From positions 178,449 through 242,448 of the forward strand of contig NZ_JAYKTS010000003.1 in assembly GCF_037024155.1 (NCBI RefSeq): DNA of 64,000 bases. Direction: 5' to 3'. The notes under the pieces are model-generated. The model saw only the letters and a list, made by a program, of their open reading frames with translations. It did no database searches and was not told the origin of the DNA. Source of the stretch: Bacillus sp. 2205SS5-2. GTDB taxonomy: Bacteria > Bacillota > Bacilli > Bacillales > Bacillaceae_K. Below, piece after piece: positions 43,744 to 52,041 of the stretch. How positions within the stretch are numbered: the stretch's first letter is position 1; every line of letters begins with the position of its first letter. Position numbers and translations under genes: made by a program.

Positions 43744-44052
43744 ATGATTAAAATGATTGCACTATACAAGCATCCGGAGAATAAAGAGAAATTTGATGAA
43801 CACTACTTTGGAACACATGGCCCGATTACTGCTGAAATTCCAGGATTACAAAAAATGGAGGTGACAAAAATCGTCGGCTCACCAATGGGAGGAGAAGGTA
43901 AGTACTACCTCATGTGTGAAATGTATTATGACAGCCATGAAGCTTTAAAAGCTGCGATGAAAACGGATGAGGCTAAAGCTTCTGGAAAAGATCTAATGTC
44001 GTTTGCGGGTGATTTAGTCACATTAATGATTGGTGAAGAAATGAATGAGTAG
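43744..44052 (+). CDS. EthD family protein
   Basis: A 102-residue dimeric alpha-beta barrel (ferredoxin-like fold) of the EthD family (KMIALYKHPENKEKFDEHYF, then GTHGPITAEIPGLQKMEVTK). EthD-type proteins accompany monooxygenases or catalyse small reactions on aromatic intermediates; here its position within the paa operon suggests a helper in ring processing, perhaps protection from reactive oxepin intermediates. Its end overlaps the next start by 8 bases. AAAGGGAGAG precedes the ATG. Confidence 0.85.
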   Translation: MIKMIALYKHPENKEKFDEHYFGTHGPITAEIPGLQKMEVTKIVGSPMGGEGKYYLMCEMYYDSHEALKAAMKTDEAKASGKDLMSFAGDLVTLMIGEEMNE

Positions 44053-44821
44053 CTTTCAACATATCGAATCGTGGGTTGAAGGTGATTTAGGTTTTATTGA
44101 ACTAAATCGTCCCCACGTCTTAAATGCGATTAATAAAGAGATGGTATCAGAAATTCTCTATTGCTTAGAGAAGTATGATCGAGATGCCAACGTGAAAGTC
44201 ATGGTCCTATTAGGAAAAGGGCGAGCCTTTGCAGCAGGAGCAGACATTGATGAGATGGCGAATGTTGGAGCGGTTGATTTAGAGCTAATGAATCAATTTA
44301 GAGACTGGGATCATATCGCCGAAATCAAAAAACCAATTATCGGAGCTGTTCAGGGGTTCGCACTAGGTGGCGGATTTGAGCTCGCGTTATGCTGCGACCT
44401 ATTATTCGCTTCTGATGACGCAGAGTTTGGCTTTCCAGAGGTCACACTAGGCATTATGCCTGGTGCTGGTGGCACACAAAGATTAACCAAATTAATCGGA
44501 AAAACAAGAGCGATGGAGTGGCTACTAACAGGTGAACGAATGATGGCGAAGGAAGCAGAAAAATTGGGCGTGCTGAACCGGACATTTGCAAAGGAATTAT
44601 TAGTAGAAGAGACGATTGCGGTAGCTCGAAAAATTGCTGCACAACCCTCACTTTCCGTCCGTCTTATTAAAGAAGCGACCTTAAAGGCGGTCGATGTGTC
44701 TGTCGAGGAAGGGATGAAGTTTGAGAGGAAAAACTTTGCCATTCTCTTTTCTTCAGAAGATCAAAAAGAAGGAATGAAGGCTTTCCAAGAAAAGCGAAAA
44801 CCAGATTATCGTGGACGATAA
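44045..44821 (+). CDS. Enoyl-CoA hydratase/isomerase family protein, PaaF-like
   Basis: A 258-residue crotonase. The oxyanion-hole block (GRAFAAGADIDEM), GGGFELALCCDLLFA with the first catalytic Glu and EVTLGIMPGAGGTQRL are canonical for a hydratase. It probably hydrates 2,3-dehydroadipyl-CoA, the PaaF step, and might also help in ring hydrolysis because no MaoC-type hydratase gene is present here. It overlaps EthD upstream and is followed after 13 bases by paaG. Confidence 0.88.
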   Translation: MSSFQHIESWVEGDLGFIELNRPHVLNAINKEMVSEILYCLEKYDRDANVKVMVLLGKGRAFAAGADIDEMANVGAVDLELMNQFRDWDHIAEIKKPIIGAVQGFALGGGFELALCCDLLFASDDAEFGFPEVTLGIMPGAGGTQRLTKLIGKTRAMEWLLTGERMMAKEAEKLGVLNRTFAKELLVEETIAVARKIAAQPSLSVRLIKEATLKAVDVSVEEGMKFERKNFAILFSSEDQKEGMKAFQEKRKPDYRGR

Positions 44822-44834
44822 GGAGGTACATAGT

Positions 44835-45608
44835 ATGTTTGAAAGCATTAAATATGAAGTCCGTAACGCTGTGGCTTGGATTACCCTTAATCGTCCTACG
44901 AAATTAAATGCATTTACAGAGCTATTAAACAAAGAAGTTACCAAAGCGATTAAGGAATCATCGAAGTCAGCGGATGTTCGCTGTATTGTCATCTCTGGAG
45001 AAGGTCGAGCTTTTTGCTCGGGTGAAGATTTAAGTGGTGTGAACGAGGAGATGAATCATGGAGATGTTTTAAGAAATCGCTATGCTCCGATGATGAGGGA
45101 ACTGGCAAGCTGCGAGAAACCGATAGTTGCTGGAATCAATGGAGTAGCAGCGGGGGCAGGACTAAGCTTGGCACTCGCTTGCGACTTTCGCCTTATGAAT
45201 GAAAAAGCAAGCTTAGTTCAAGCGTTCATACATGTTGGACTAATCCCCGACTCAGGAAATTTATACTATCTTCCGCGTTTAATTGGTCATGCGAAAGCAC
45301 TTGAACTTTCCGTAATGGGGGATAAAATCTCAGCTCAGGAAGCAAAAAATTTAGGGCTAGTTACTAGAGTTGTTGAAGGAGAACAGTGGCAGGAGGAATT
45401 AACTGCTTTTGCTGAGGCGATAGCTAATAAACCTACGAAAGCGATCGGGCTGATTAAGAGATCTTTAAGACAAAGCTGGCATAGTGATTTTAATGAATAT
45501 TTAGAAAAAGAGGCGCAAGGACAACGAATTGCTGGCTTGACAAAGGATCATCGAGAAGGAGTTCACGCGTTTATTGAAAAACGGAAATCAAATTTTTCGG
45601 GTAAATAA
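44835..45608 (+). CDS. paaG: 1,2-epoxyphenylacetyl-CoA isomerase PaaG-like
   Basis: A 257-residue crotonase-fold enzyme. Unlike the previous gene it has GLIPDSGNLYYLPRLIG, with Asp at the position of the catalytic Asp of PaaG, and GAGLSLALACDFRL lacks the hydratase Glu. It isomerises the ring epoxide to oxepin-CoA and moves double bonds in later steps. AAGGAGG lies 8 bases before the ATG at 44835; an upstream ORF extension overlaps the previous gene. A 232-base gap with no terminator follows; in it I recognise nothing more than AT-rich DNA. Confidence 0.88.
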   Translation: MFESIKYEVRNAVAWITLNRPTKLNAFTELLNKEVTKAIKESSKSADVRCIVISGEGRAFCSGEDLSGVNEEMNHGDVLRNRYAPMMRELASCEKPIVAGINGVAAGAGLSLALACDFRLMNEKASLVQAFIHVGLIPDSGNLYYLPRLIGHAKALELSVMGDKISAQEAKNLGLVTRVVEGEQWQEELTAFAEAIANKPTKAIGLIKRSLRQSWHSDFNEYLEKEAQGQRIAGLTKDHREGVHAFIEKRKSNFSGK

Positions 45609-45840
45609 AAGGGTTTAATAAGGTTATTTTTGTATGACTTGCTGCTAGTGTCACCGGAAAAATTCGGCAGTAAATTATAGGTCAGTCACATTCATCATGA
45701 TTATCCACAATTGGATATCGTCTTATCAAAAGAATGCGAACTTATAAATCTTGTAAATAAATAGCCTTCAATATGGATGATTTTTCTTAGAGTAGGTGGC
45801 AATTAACCTAAAGAAAAGACAGGAAAAGGAGACGATCGAT

Positions 45841-47352
45841 ATGGCAACAGTAAAAGAATCAAGCTTCGTGAAACTAGAGATGAAAAGAAAGCACTATAGC
45901 ATGATAATTAATGGGGAAAGGGTTGACTCATCAGAGACGGTGTCTACCTATAATCCTGCCACTGGGGAGGAAATCGCTACAGTAGCAAAGGCAACGATTG
46001 AGGATGCTGAAAAAGCTGTTATGGCTGCTCGTCAAGCGTTTGACTACGGGAAGTGGAAAAAAAGCCCTGTTAATAAGCGTTCTCGTGTATTAAATAAAAT
46101 TGCTGGAATTATGAGAGCAAGATTCAATGAATTAGTTGAACTTGAAATCTTAGATAGTGGAAAGAGCTTATCAGCTGCTCAAGGACAAGTAATGCAAGCG
46201 ATCGAAGATTTTGAATTTTATGCAGGGGCGATTGTTGGTCATCGAGGTACCGTGAATAATGTACCTGGTCAGTTTCAAAATATCACAGAAAAAGAACCAA
46301 TAGGTGTTTGTGCACAAATTATTCCGTGGAATTATCCGTTAATGATGGCTGCTTGGAAAATTGCTCCGGCCATTGCAGTTGGTTGTTCAGTCGTCGTGAA
46401 ACCGGCCTCTTTAACGCCGTTAACGGCCATAGTTCTTGGTGAAATTTGCATTGAGGCGGGAGTGCCCGAGGGTGTCGTCAATATTCTTCCAGGATCTGGT
46501 TCTACCATTGGAAACTATCTAGTGGAGCACGATAATGTGGATAAAGTAGCCTTTACTGGATCGACGCCAATCGGAAAAGACATTATGGGGAAAGCCTCCC
46601 AGACATTAAAGCGGGTCACTCTTGAGCTGGGTGGGAAATCCCCAAATATCGTGTTTGAGGATGCGGATTTAGATGCGGCTGTTGATGGTTCGTTATTCGG
46701 CATTTTCTATAATACAGGTCAATCATGTGAAGCCCGTTCAAGATTGTATGTTCATGAAAACATCTATGAGGCATTTATGGAAAAATTTGTTGAGAAAACG
46801 AAAAAACTTAAGTTAGGTAACCCTTTTGACAAAGACACACATATTGGTGCTGTGATAAGTGAGGAACAACTCGACGTGATTCAAGGATATATCACTTCAG
46901 CAGTAGACGAAGGTGCTACGATTGCTTCCGGAGGTAGAGTAGCCCAGCTTGCCGGTTATGAAAATGGTTATTGGTATGAACCAACCATTATTACTGACGT
47001 GAATCATGATATGACAGTGGTGAAAGAAGAAATTTTTGGACCAGTTGTTGTCGTGATGCCGTTTAAAGATGAAAAAGAAGCGATTAAGCTTGCGAATGAT
47101 AGTGATTATGGTCTTGGGTCGGCTATTTGGACTACTAATTATGCGAAAGCAACCAGAGTGTCGAAAAGAATTGAAGCGGGAATCGTCATGGTTAACTGTC
47201 CATTCTCAGCATTTCCTGGAACACCATTTGGAGGCTATAAGCAGTCTGGTTTTGGCCGAGAACTTTGCATCGAAACCCTAGATTTGTATACGGAAACGAA
47301 AAGTATTGTTTCTTATTATGGAAATCGTCCTTTAAATCCATTTGGAATCTAA
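45841..47352 (+). CDS. Aldehyde dehydrogenase of the paa cluster
   Basis: A 503-residue NAD(P)-dependent aldehyde dehydrogenase: IIPWNYPLMMAAWKIAPAIA (cofactor), GSTPIGKDI, LELGGKSPNIV with the general base Glu, and the nucleophile Cys in NTGQSCEARS. There is no fused hydratase domain as in PaaZ. Two roles are possible: oxidation of 3-oxo-5,6-dehydrosuberyl-CoA semialdehyde (stand-alone PaaZ-ALDH/PacL type) or of phenylacetaldehyde. The position between paaG and paaH favours the first. The ATG at 45841 follows AAAAGGAGA. A terminator follows. Confidence 0.85.
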   Translation: MATVKESSFVKLEMKRKHYSMIINGERVDSSETVSTYNPATGEEIATVAKATIEDAEKAVMAARQAFDYGKWKKSPVNKRSRVLNKIAGIMRARFNELVELEILDSGKSLSAAQGQVMQAIEDFEFYAGAIVGHRGTVNNVPGQFQNITEKEPIGVCAQIIPWNYPLMMAAWKIAPAIAVGCSVVVKPASLTPLTAIVLGEICIEAGVPEGVVNILPGSGSTIGNYLVEHDNVDKVAFTGSTPIGKDIMGKASQTLKRVTLELGGKSPNIVFEDADLDAAVDGSLFGIFYNTGQSCEARSRLYVHENIYEAFMEKFVEKTKKLKLGNPFDKDTHIGAVISEEQLDVIQGYITSAVDEGATIASGGRVAQLAGYENGYWYEPTIITDVNHDMTVVKEEIFGPVVVVMPFKDEKEAIKLANDSDYGLGSAIWTTNYAKATRVSKRIEAGIVMVNCPFSAFPGTPFGGYKQSGFGRELCIETLDLYTETKSIVSYYGNRPLNPFGI

Positions 47353-47369
47353 TTTTTAACTACCTTCAT

Positions 47370-47402
47370 CCCCACTTTGGCTTTAGTCAATAGTGGGGTT
47401 TT
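47370..47402 (+). terminator. Terminator after the aldehyde dehydrogenase gene
   Basis: CCCCACT/AGTGGGG stem, 15-base loop, then TTTTATT. It partly separates the dehydrogenase gene from paaHJ. Confidence 0.8.
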
Positions 47403-47444
47403 ATTGCAAAACTAAGGCGATACCGATTTAAAGGAGTGAAAAAA

Positions 47445-48308
47445 ATGATTAATAACATCGTTGTGATAGGATCAGGTGTGATGGGAAGAGGTATAGCTTA
47501 TGTTGCAGCTCTAGGTGGGTTTCAAACGACCATTGTAGACGTAGAGGAGTCCATACTAACATCCGCACAAAACGAAATTGAGGCTATTTTTCAAAAAGGG
47601 TTGGAGAGAAAAAAGCTAACAATAGAAGAAAAAGAAGCCAGTTTGGAAAGATTGTTTTTTTCAGCGGATTTAGAAAAAGCATCCAAGAATGCTGACTTAA
47701 TTATTGAAGCGGTTCCTGAAAAAGTGGCCATTAAAAAAGATATTTTTCAAAAGATAGACACATATGCGAAAGAAACCTGCTATTTTGCGACTAATACCTC
47801 TACGATGAGTCCAACTGAAATTGCCTCTTATACGAATCGTCCTAACAAACTTATTGCGATGCATTTCTTTAATCCTGTTCATAAAATGCCTCTTATTGAA
47901 GTGATTAAAGGGCTAGAAACTAGTGAGGAAACAGCTGAAATGGCGCGAGCAGTTGCGAAGCAAATGGGAAAAGAGACCGTGGTGGTGAACGAGTTTCCTG
48001 GATTCGTGACCAGTCGAATCAGTGCTCTAGTGGGCAATGAAGCCTTTTATATGTTACAAGAGGGACTAGGGACACCAGAAGAAATTGACAAAGCAATTAA
48101 ACTTGGGTTGAATTATCCGATGGGACCATTCGAGCTTGGTGACCTTGTAGGGTTAGATACTCGCCTAAATAATTTACGCTATCTTCATGAGAAGTTAGGA
48201 GAAAAATATCGACCTTCTCCACTATTAGAAAAGTACGTCAAGGCTGGAAGGCTCGGCAGAAAATCTGGGAGGGGTGTATACGATTACAGAGGAGGAGAGA
48301 AGGTATGA
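47445..48308 (+). CDS. paaH: 3-hydroxyadipyl-CoA dehydrogenase PaaH-like
   Basis: A 287-residue 3-hydroxyacyl-CoA dehydrogenase. The NAD site is VVIGSGVMGRGIAYVAALGG, the catalytic His-Glu pair lies in MHFFNPVHKMPLIEVI, and the C-terminal domain starts GFVTSRISALVGNEAFYML and includes LGLNYPMGPFELGDLVGLD. It oxidises 3-hydroxyadipyl-CoA in the paa context. AAAGGAG precedes the ATG at 47445; a GTG at 47436 is too close. Its stop overlaps the thiolase ATG by 4 bases. Confidence 0.92.
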   Translation: MINNIVVIGSGVMGRGIAYVAALGGFQTTIVDVEESILTSAQNEIEAIFQKGLERKKLTIEEKEASLERLFFSADLEKASKNADLIIEAVPEKVAIKKDIFQKIDTYAKETCYFATNTSTMSPTEIASYTNRPNKLIAMHFFNPVHKMPLIEVIKGLETSEETAEMARAVAKQMGKETVVVNEFPGFVTSRISALVGNEAFYMLQEGLGTPEEIDKAIKLGLNYPMGPFELGDLVGLDTRLNNLRYLHEKLGEKYRPSPLLEKYVKAGRLGRKSGRGVYDYRGGEKV

Positions 48309-49504
48309 CAGATGTGGTTATTGTCGATGCGGTCCGAACTCCCATTGGACGATACAAAGGGGCACTAAAGTCGATTCGACCGGATGATTTAGGAGCGCTT
48401 GTTATTGAAGCACTGATCGAACGCAACCCTTCTGTTCCACTCAAGCAAATAGAAGAAGTCGTGTTTGGAAATGCCAATGGTGCTGGAGAAGACAATCGAA
48501 ATGTAGCAAGAATGTCTGCACTACTAGCTGGGTTACCCGTGGAAGTAGCTGGTACAACGATTAACCGTTTGTGCGGTTCTGGGTTAGATGCCGTCAATTA
48601 TGCGGCGAGGGCCATTCTTGCTGGCGAAGGAGATATCTTCATCGCGGGTGGGACCGAAAGTATGACACGAGCTCCTTTTGTGATGGGTAAGCCAGATGCA
48701 GCGTTCCCGCGGGGAAACCAGCAGCTGCTCGATACAACAATTGGTTGGCGTTTTGTCAATGATAAATTGAAAGAGATGTACGGGGCAGATAGTATGCCGG
48801 AAACTGCTGAAAATGTGGCTGTGAAATATAGTATATCAAGAGAAAAACAGGATCAATTTGCCTTTGAAAGTCAACAAAAAGCAGCAACAGCGATCAAGAA
48901 TCAAGCCTTTAAAAATGAAATCATTCCAGTCCATTATTTTGATCAAAAAGGAAATGAAGTAATAGTTCAGCAGGATGAACACCCAAGGCCCTCTTCATCC
49001 CAACAAAAGCTGGCCAACCTGAAACCATTATTCAAAGGGGGAACTGTAACAGCTGGAAATGCTTCTGGAATCAATGACGGGGCCTCCGCACTTCTATTGA
49101 TGAGTAAGAAAAAGGCTCAAGAACTAGGCATCAAACCGCTTGTTCAATACGTCACATCGGCTACGGCTGGATTAGAGCCGAGGGTCATGGGGTTGGGACC
49201 AGTGTTTGCGACGAAAAAAGCCATAGAACGTGCTTCTCTTTCGACGCAAGATTTAGATCTCATCGAATTGAATGAGGCTTTTGCCTCGCAGTCGCTAGCG
49301 TGTATTCAAGAGCTTGATTTACATGTAGAAAAAGTAAATGTGAATGGTGGAGCGATTGCTTTTGGGCATCCTCTGGGAGCAAGTGGAGCTAGGATTCTAA
49401 CTTCGTTAATTCATGAAATGCAGAAGCGGGAATCGACTTACGGATTAGCAACAATGTGTGTAGGTGTAGGCCAAGGTATAGCGACAATAGTCAAGAAATT
49501 ATAA
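48305..49504 (+). CDS. paaJ: 3-oxoadipyl-CoA/3-oxo-5,6-dehydrosuberyl-CoA thiolase PaaJ-like
   Basis: A 399-residue thiolase of normal length. The nucleophile Cys is in [14 protein letters not shown] (about residue 90), the active-site His in [19 protein letters not shown] and the second Cys in [11 protein letters not shown]. It releases acetyl-CoA and succinyl-CoA at the end of the pathway. The ATGA overlap with paaH means coupled translation. A hairpin terminator follows at 49537. Confidence 0.93.
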   Translation: MTDVVIVDAVRTPIGRYKGALKSIRPDDLGALVIEALIERNPSVPLKQIEEVVFGNANGAGEDNRNVARMSALLAGLPVEVAGTTINRLCGSGLDAVNYAARAILAGEGDIFIAGGTESMTRAPFVMGKPDAAFPRGNQQLLDTTIGWRFVNDKLKEMYGADSMPETAENVAVKYSISREKQDQFAFESQQKAATAIKNQAFKNEIIPVHYFDQKGNEVIVQQDEHPRPSSSQQKLANLKPLFKGGTVTAGNASGINDGASALLLMSKKKAQELGIKPLVQYVTSATAGLEPRVMGLGPVFATKKAIERASLSTQDLDLIELNEAFASQSLACIQELDLHVEKVNVNGGAIAFGHPLGASGARILTSLIHEMQKRESTYGLATMCVGVGQGIATIVKKL

Positions 49505-49536
49505 AAGAATCATTATATCGACATAGATAGTGAATT

Positions 49537-49562
49537 CCATAGAATCTTCTATGGGATTTTTC
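49537..49562 (+). terminator. Terminator of paaHJ
   Basis: CCATAGA/TCTATGG with a 4-base loop, then GATTTTTCT. Beyond it, 49563-49801 holds the paaX promoter region. Confidence 0.75.
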
Positions 49563-49648
49563 TATATTGAGAAGTATTGAATGAATTGAAGGAAAATTCG
49601 TACATATAAATGTATTTTGTATGATAAAATAGATAGCAACCGTGAGGG

Positions 49649-49660
49649 TATCGTTATGTA
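49649..49660 (+). promoter_or_regulatory. Candidate PaaX site before paaX
   Basis: TATCGTTATGTA resembles TAACGTTATATAA of the paaA leader and TACGTTATATAA before the thioesterase gene. It lies about 25 bases after a TATGAT-like -10 box near 49619, fitting autorepression. Confidence 0.35.
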
Positions 49661-49801
49661 TTATTTTACTAGAAAAACATCAGTGTGGATTTTTTAGTGT
49701 GAGAATAAAATGCTCTTCAACAATTGCAAGCTTTTATAACTATTGAATGCTAAGGGAAATCGACAATTGCAACTTAATATAAGTGCCTAAGGAGAATGAA
49801 A

Positions 49802-50677
49802 ATGAATACAAGATCAATGATTTTCACATTGTATGGTGATTACATTCGTCACTACGGAAATAAGATTTGGATTGGTAGCTTAATTCGTTTACTTAATGAG
49901 TTCGGTCATAATGATCAAGCGGTTCGAGCTGCTATTTCTCGGATGAACAAACAGGGTTGGGTTCAAGCCGAAAAACAAGGAAATAAGAGTTATTATTTCT
50001 TAACGGATCGAGGAGTCAATCGAATGGAGGAAGCAGCAAAGCGGATTTTTAAATTAAACCCTGAACAATGGGACGGAAAATGGAGAATACTGATGTATAG
50101 TATCCCTGAAGAAATAAGAAGTGTACGAGATGAATTACGGAAAGAACTAGTGTGGAGTGGGTTTGGAACGTTTTCCAATAGTTGCTGGGTCTCACCGAAT
50201 AATCTTGAAAAACAAGTTCAAGACTTAATTGAAAAGTATGCTATTCAAGACTATGTTGACTTTTTTGTTGCTGATTATAAAGGTCCTCATGATAGTCAAC
50301 GTTTAATTGAGAAAAGCTGGGACCTTGAAGATATAAATCGCCGCTATCAGGAGTTCATTGATTACTATGGTGAGAGATTTATCCAGGATCAGATAAAAAT
50401 CCAAAAGGGGGAGATGACAGAGGCTTCCTGCTTTGTTGAGAGGACGAAGCTTATCCATGAATACAGGAAGTTCCTTTTCGTCGATCCAGGATTGCCGCAA
50501 GAGCTTCTTCCGGAAAAATGGCTTGGTGGTGAGGCTGCAACTTTATTTAGTGATTATTATAAAGAACTTGCACTTCCATCTTCGTGTTTTTTTGAGAGGG
50601 TTTTTCAAGAAGGAAATGAAATTAATTCGAAAGATCGTGGGTATAACGTTCTAGAGCATCCATTAATATCTGAATAG
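49802..50677 (+). CDS. paaX: Phenylacetic acid degradation repressor PaaX
   Basis: A 291-residue regulator of the PaaX family, which represses paa genes until phenylacetyl-CoA binds. The N-terminal winged helix is MIFTLYGDYIRHYGNKIWIG ... AVRAAISRMNKQGW, followed by the PaaX central domain (GKWRILMYSIPEE) and C-terminal dimerisation domain (FLFVDPGLPQELLPEKWLG). The ATG at 49802 is 7 bases after AAGGAG; an ATG two codons earlier lies on that site. It follows paaJ by about 300 bases and has its own promoter region. Confidence 0.93.
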   Translation: MNTRSMIFTLYGDYIRHYGNKIWIGSLIRLLNEFGHNDQAVRAAISRMNKQGWVQAEKQGNKSYYFLTDRGVNRMEEAAKRIFKLNPEQWDGKWRILMYSIPEEIRSVRDELRKELVWSGFGTFSNSCWVSPNNLEKQVQDLIEKYAIQDYVDFFVADYKGPHDSQRLIEKSWDLEDINRRYQEFIDYYGERFIQDQIKIQKGEMTEASCFVERTKLIHEYRKFLFVDPGLPQELLPEKWLGGEAATLFSDYYKELALPSSCFFERVFQEGNEINSKDRGYNVLEHPLISE

Positions 50678-50717
50678 ATTTATGTTGAAGAAAGCTAAAC
50701 GTATTTGCGTGAAAAAT

Positions 50718-50749
50718 AACAGCAGTGGTGCTTAATAGTCACTGCTGTT
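50718..50749. terminator. Bidirectional terminator between paaX and the membrane protein gene
   Basis: AACAGCAGTG and CACTGCTGTT pair perfectly over 10 bp with a 12-base loop; T and A runs flank it. The convergent gene ends within it. Confidence 0.88.
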
Positions 50750-51217
50750 TTCTTCGTTCTTTTTTCTTACGAAGTCAACGCAAATTTGAACAATGTACAT
50801 GAGAATAGCCTTCGCGAAGAATAAGCCGAACAATCCTATACGACTGAGCTTGACGAGGGAGAAGATGTGAAGCTTTTTAAACACTGAATAGAATGGGAAA
50901 ACAAAGAGTAAATGGACAATACTGTTTAACAATAGAAAGGTTAGTGGTTTGCCGTATGTCCATTTTAAAATCCACATGCTTCCAACGATGAACGGACCCC
51001 AAATTAACGGAGTTTCGCCAATCGTTTTTGGATGTAGAAATTCATAAAACTTCCACCATCTTAGCTTTTTCGCTAGTACACTTTCCCCTCGTACAAATAA
51101 ACTCATAAATAAAGCAGCTGGAAAGTATTTTTTGATTGATGACATTCCTATAAAAGGAACTGTTGACCAAGAAATAAGAAGTAATGATATCAACAACCAT
51201 TTCTTTTTTATGATCAT
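50732..51217 (-). CDS. Hypothetical membrane protein
   Basis: A protein of about 161 residues with four predicted membrane helices (KKWLLISLLLISWSTVPFIG, PLIWGPFIVGSMWILKW, PLTFLLLNSIVHLLFVFPFY, IGLFGLFFAKAILMYIVQI) and a charged C-terminal tail. No known family is recognised. The start is uncertain: ATGs at 51226 and 51217 both lack a convincing ribosome binding site, GGAG being 3 bases before the second. It lies downstream of the PaaY-like gene in the same direction and might be translated from the same message. Confidence 0.65.
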   Translation of the reverse strand: MIIKKKWLLISLLLISWSTVPFIGMSSIKKYFPAALFMSLFVRGESVLAKKLRWWKFYEFLHPKTIGETPLIWGPFIVGSMWILKWTYGKPLTFLLLNSIVHLLFVFPFYSVFKKLHIFSLVKLSRIGLFGLFFAKAILMYIVQICVDFVRKKNEENSSDY

Positions 51218-51270
51218 GCACTCCATTCAAGTTTTTCTTAGTTTGTTTAAATGAATGGAAAATATGTGCA

Positions 51271-51792
51271 TTATTTAAGTAGTGTGAGTTGATCGCGATA
51301 CTCTTTTCCCTTTTGGACATACGTATCAATTGATAACTGAATAAGCTCTAAATCTTTTTCACCTAAATTGCGAACAATTTTCCCGGGTTGGCCGACGACT
51401 AGTGAACGGGGAGGAATCTTCTTACCCGGTGGTATTAATGTGTTTGCCCCGATAATGCATTCTTCTCCAATTTCAGCCCCATCTAAAATGGTAGATCCCA
51501 TACCGATGATACATCTCTTCCGAATGGTCGCCCCGTGCAGGATGGCGTTATGACCGACCGTTACTTCGTCCTCCACAATTAAGGGTGATCCCTCATATAA
51601 ATGAGCGCTCACATTATCTTGTATACTGCATTTCTTCCCGATAGTAATTGGTCCTTCATCACCTCGAAGAACAGCGCCAAACCAAATGGTTGATTCTGTG
51701 CCGATTGTGACGTCCCCAATGACACTGGCTCCTGGAGCTACGTAGACGGAATCATCGACGTTTGGAATTCTTTCCCCTAAAGAATAAATCAT
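51271..51792 (-). CDS. Gamma-carbonic-anhydrase-like hexapeptide protein (YtoA/PaaY type)
   Basis: A 173-residue left-handed beta-helix protein with the hexapeptide pattern (VIGDVTIGTESTIWFGAVLRGD, AILHGATIRKRCIIGMGSTI). The zinc-binding His residues lie in NVSAHLYEG, VGHNAILHG. It resembles B. subtilis YtoA and also PaaY, a thioesterase or carbonic-anhydrase-like protein of paa clusters. Its location next to paaX, transcribed in the opposite direction, favours a PaaY-type role in hydrolysing dead-end CoA thioesters, but the housekeeping YtoA role is equally possible. Confidence 0.85.
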   Translation of the reverse strand: MIYSLGERIPNVDDSVYVAPGASVIGDVTIGTESTIWFGAVLRGDEGPITIGKKCSIQDNVSAHLYEGSPLIVEDEVTVGHNAILHGATIRKRCIIGMGSTILDGAEIGEECIIGANTLIPPGKKIPPRSLVVGQPGKIVRNLGEKDLELIQLSIDTYVQKGKEYRDQLTLLK

Positions 51793-51861
51793 AGAAATTC
51801 TCCTCTCTTATTTGTAGTGCGTTTGTGGATTTTTGATAATTATTCTAGTTCCAAGTTTGTT

Positions 51862-51984
51862 AGTAGCCTGAGGTCGAGCGAATCGATCAAGTTAAGGGAC
51901 AAGTAACAGCCAGTTATGAAGTCAGGTCCTTCTCCATGGTCTTACATTTGCCTGCCGCCGCAGGGCAGCCACTTCCGCTTTTCT
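51862..51984 (+). repeat. Family B hairpin repeat, diverged copy
   Basis: GGTCGAGCGAATCGATC at the left and CTGCCGCCGCAGGGCAGCC, then ACTTCCGCTTTTC at the right. The right arm equals that of the 9435 copy; the left arm is decayed. Confidence 0.7.
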
Positions 51985-52041
51985 TTAGTTGTTTAAATTT
52001 TGTAAATAGTATAACATTATTTTAACGAAGGGGGAATTTTT

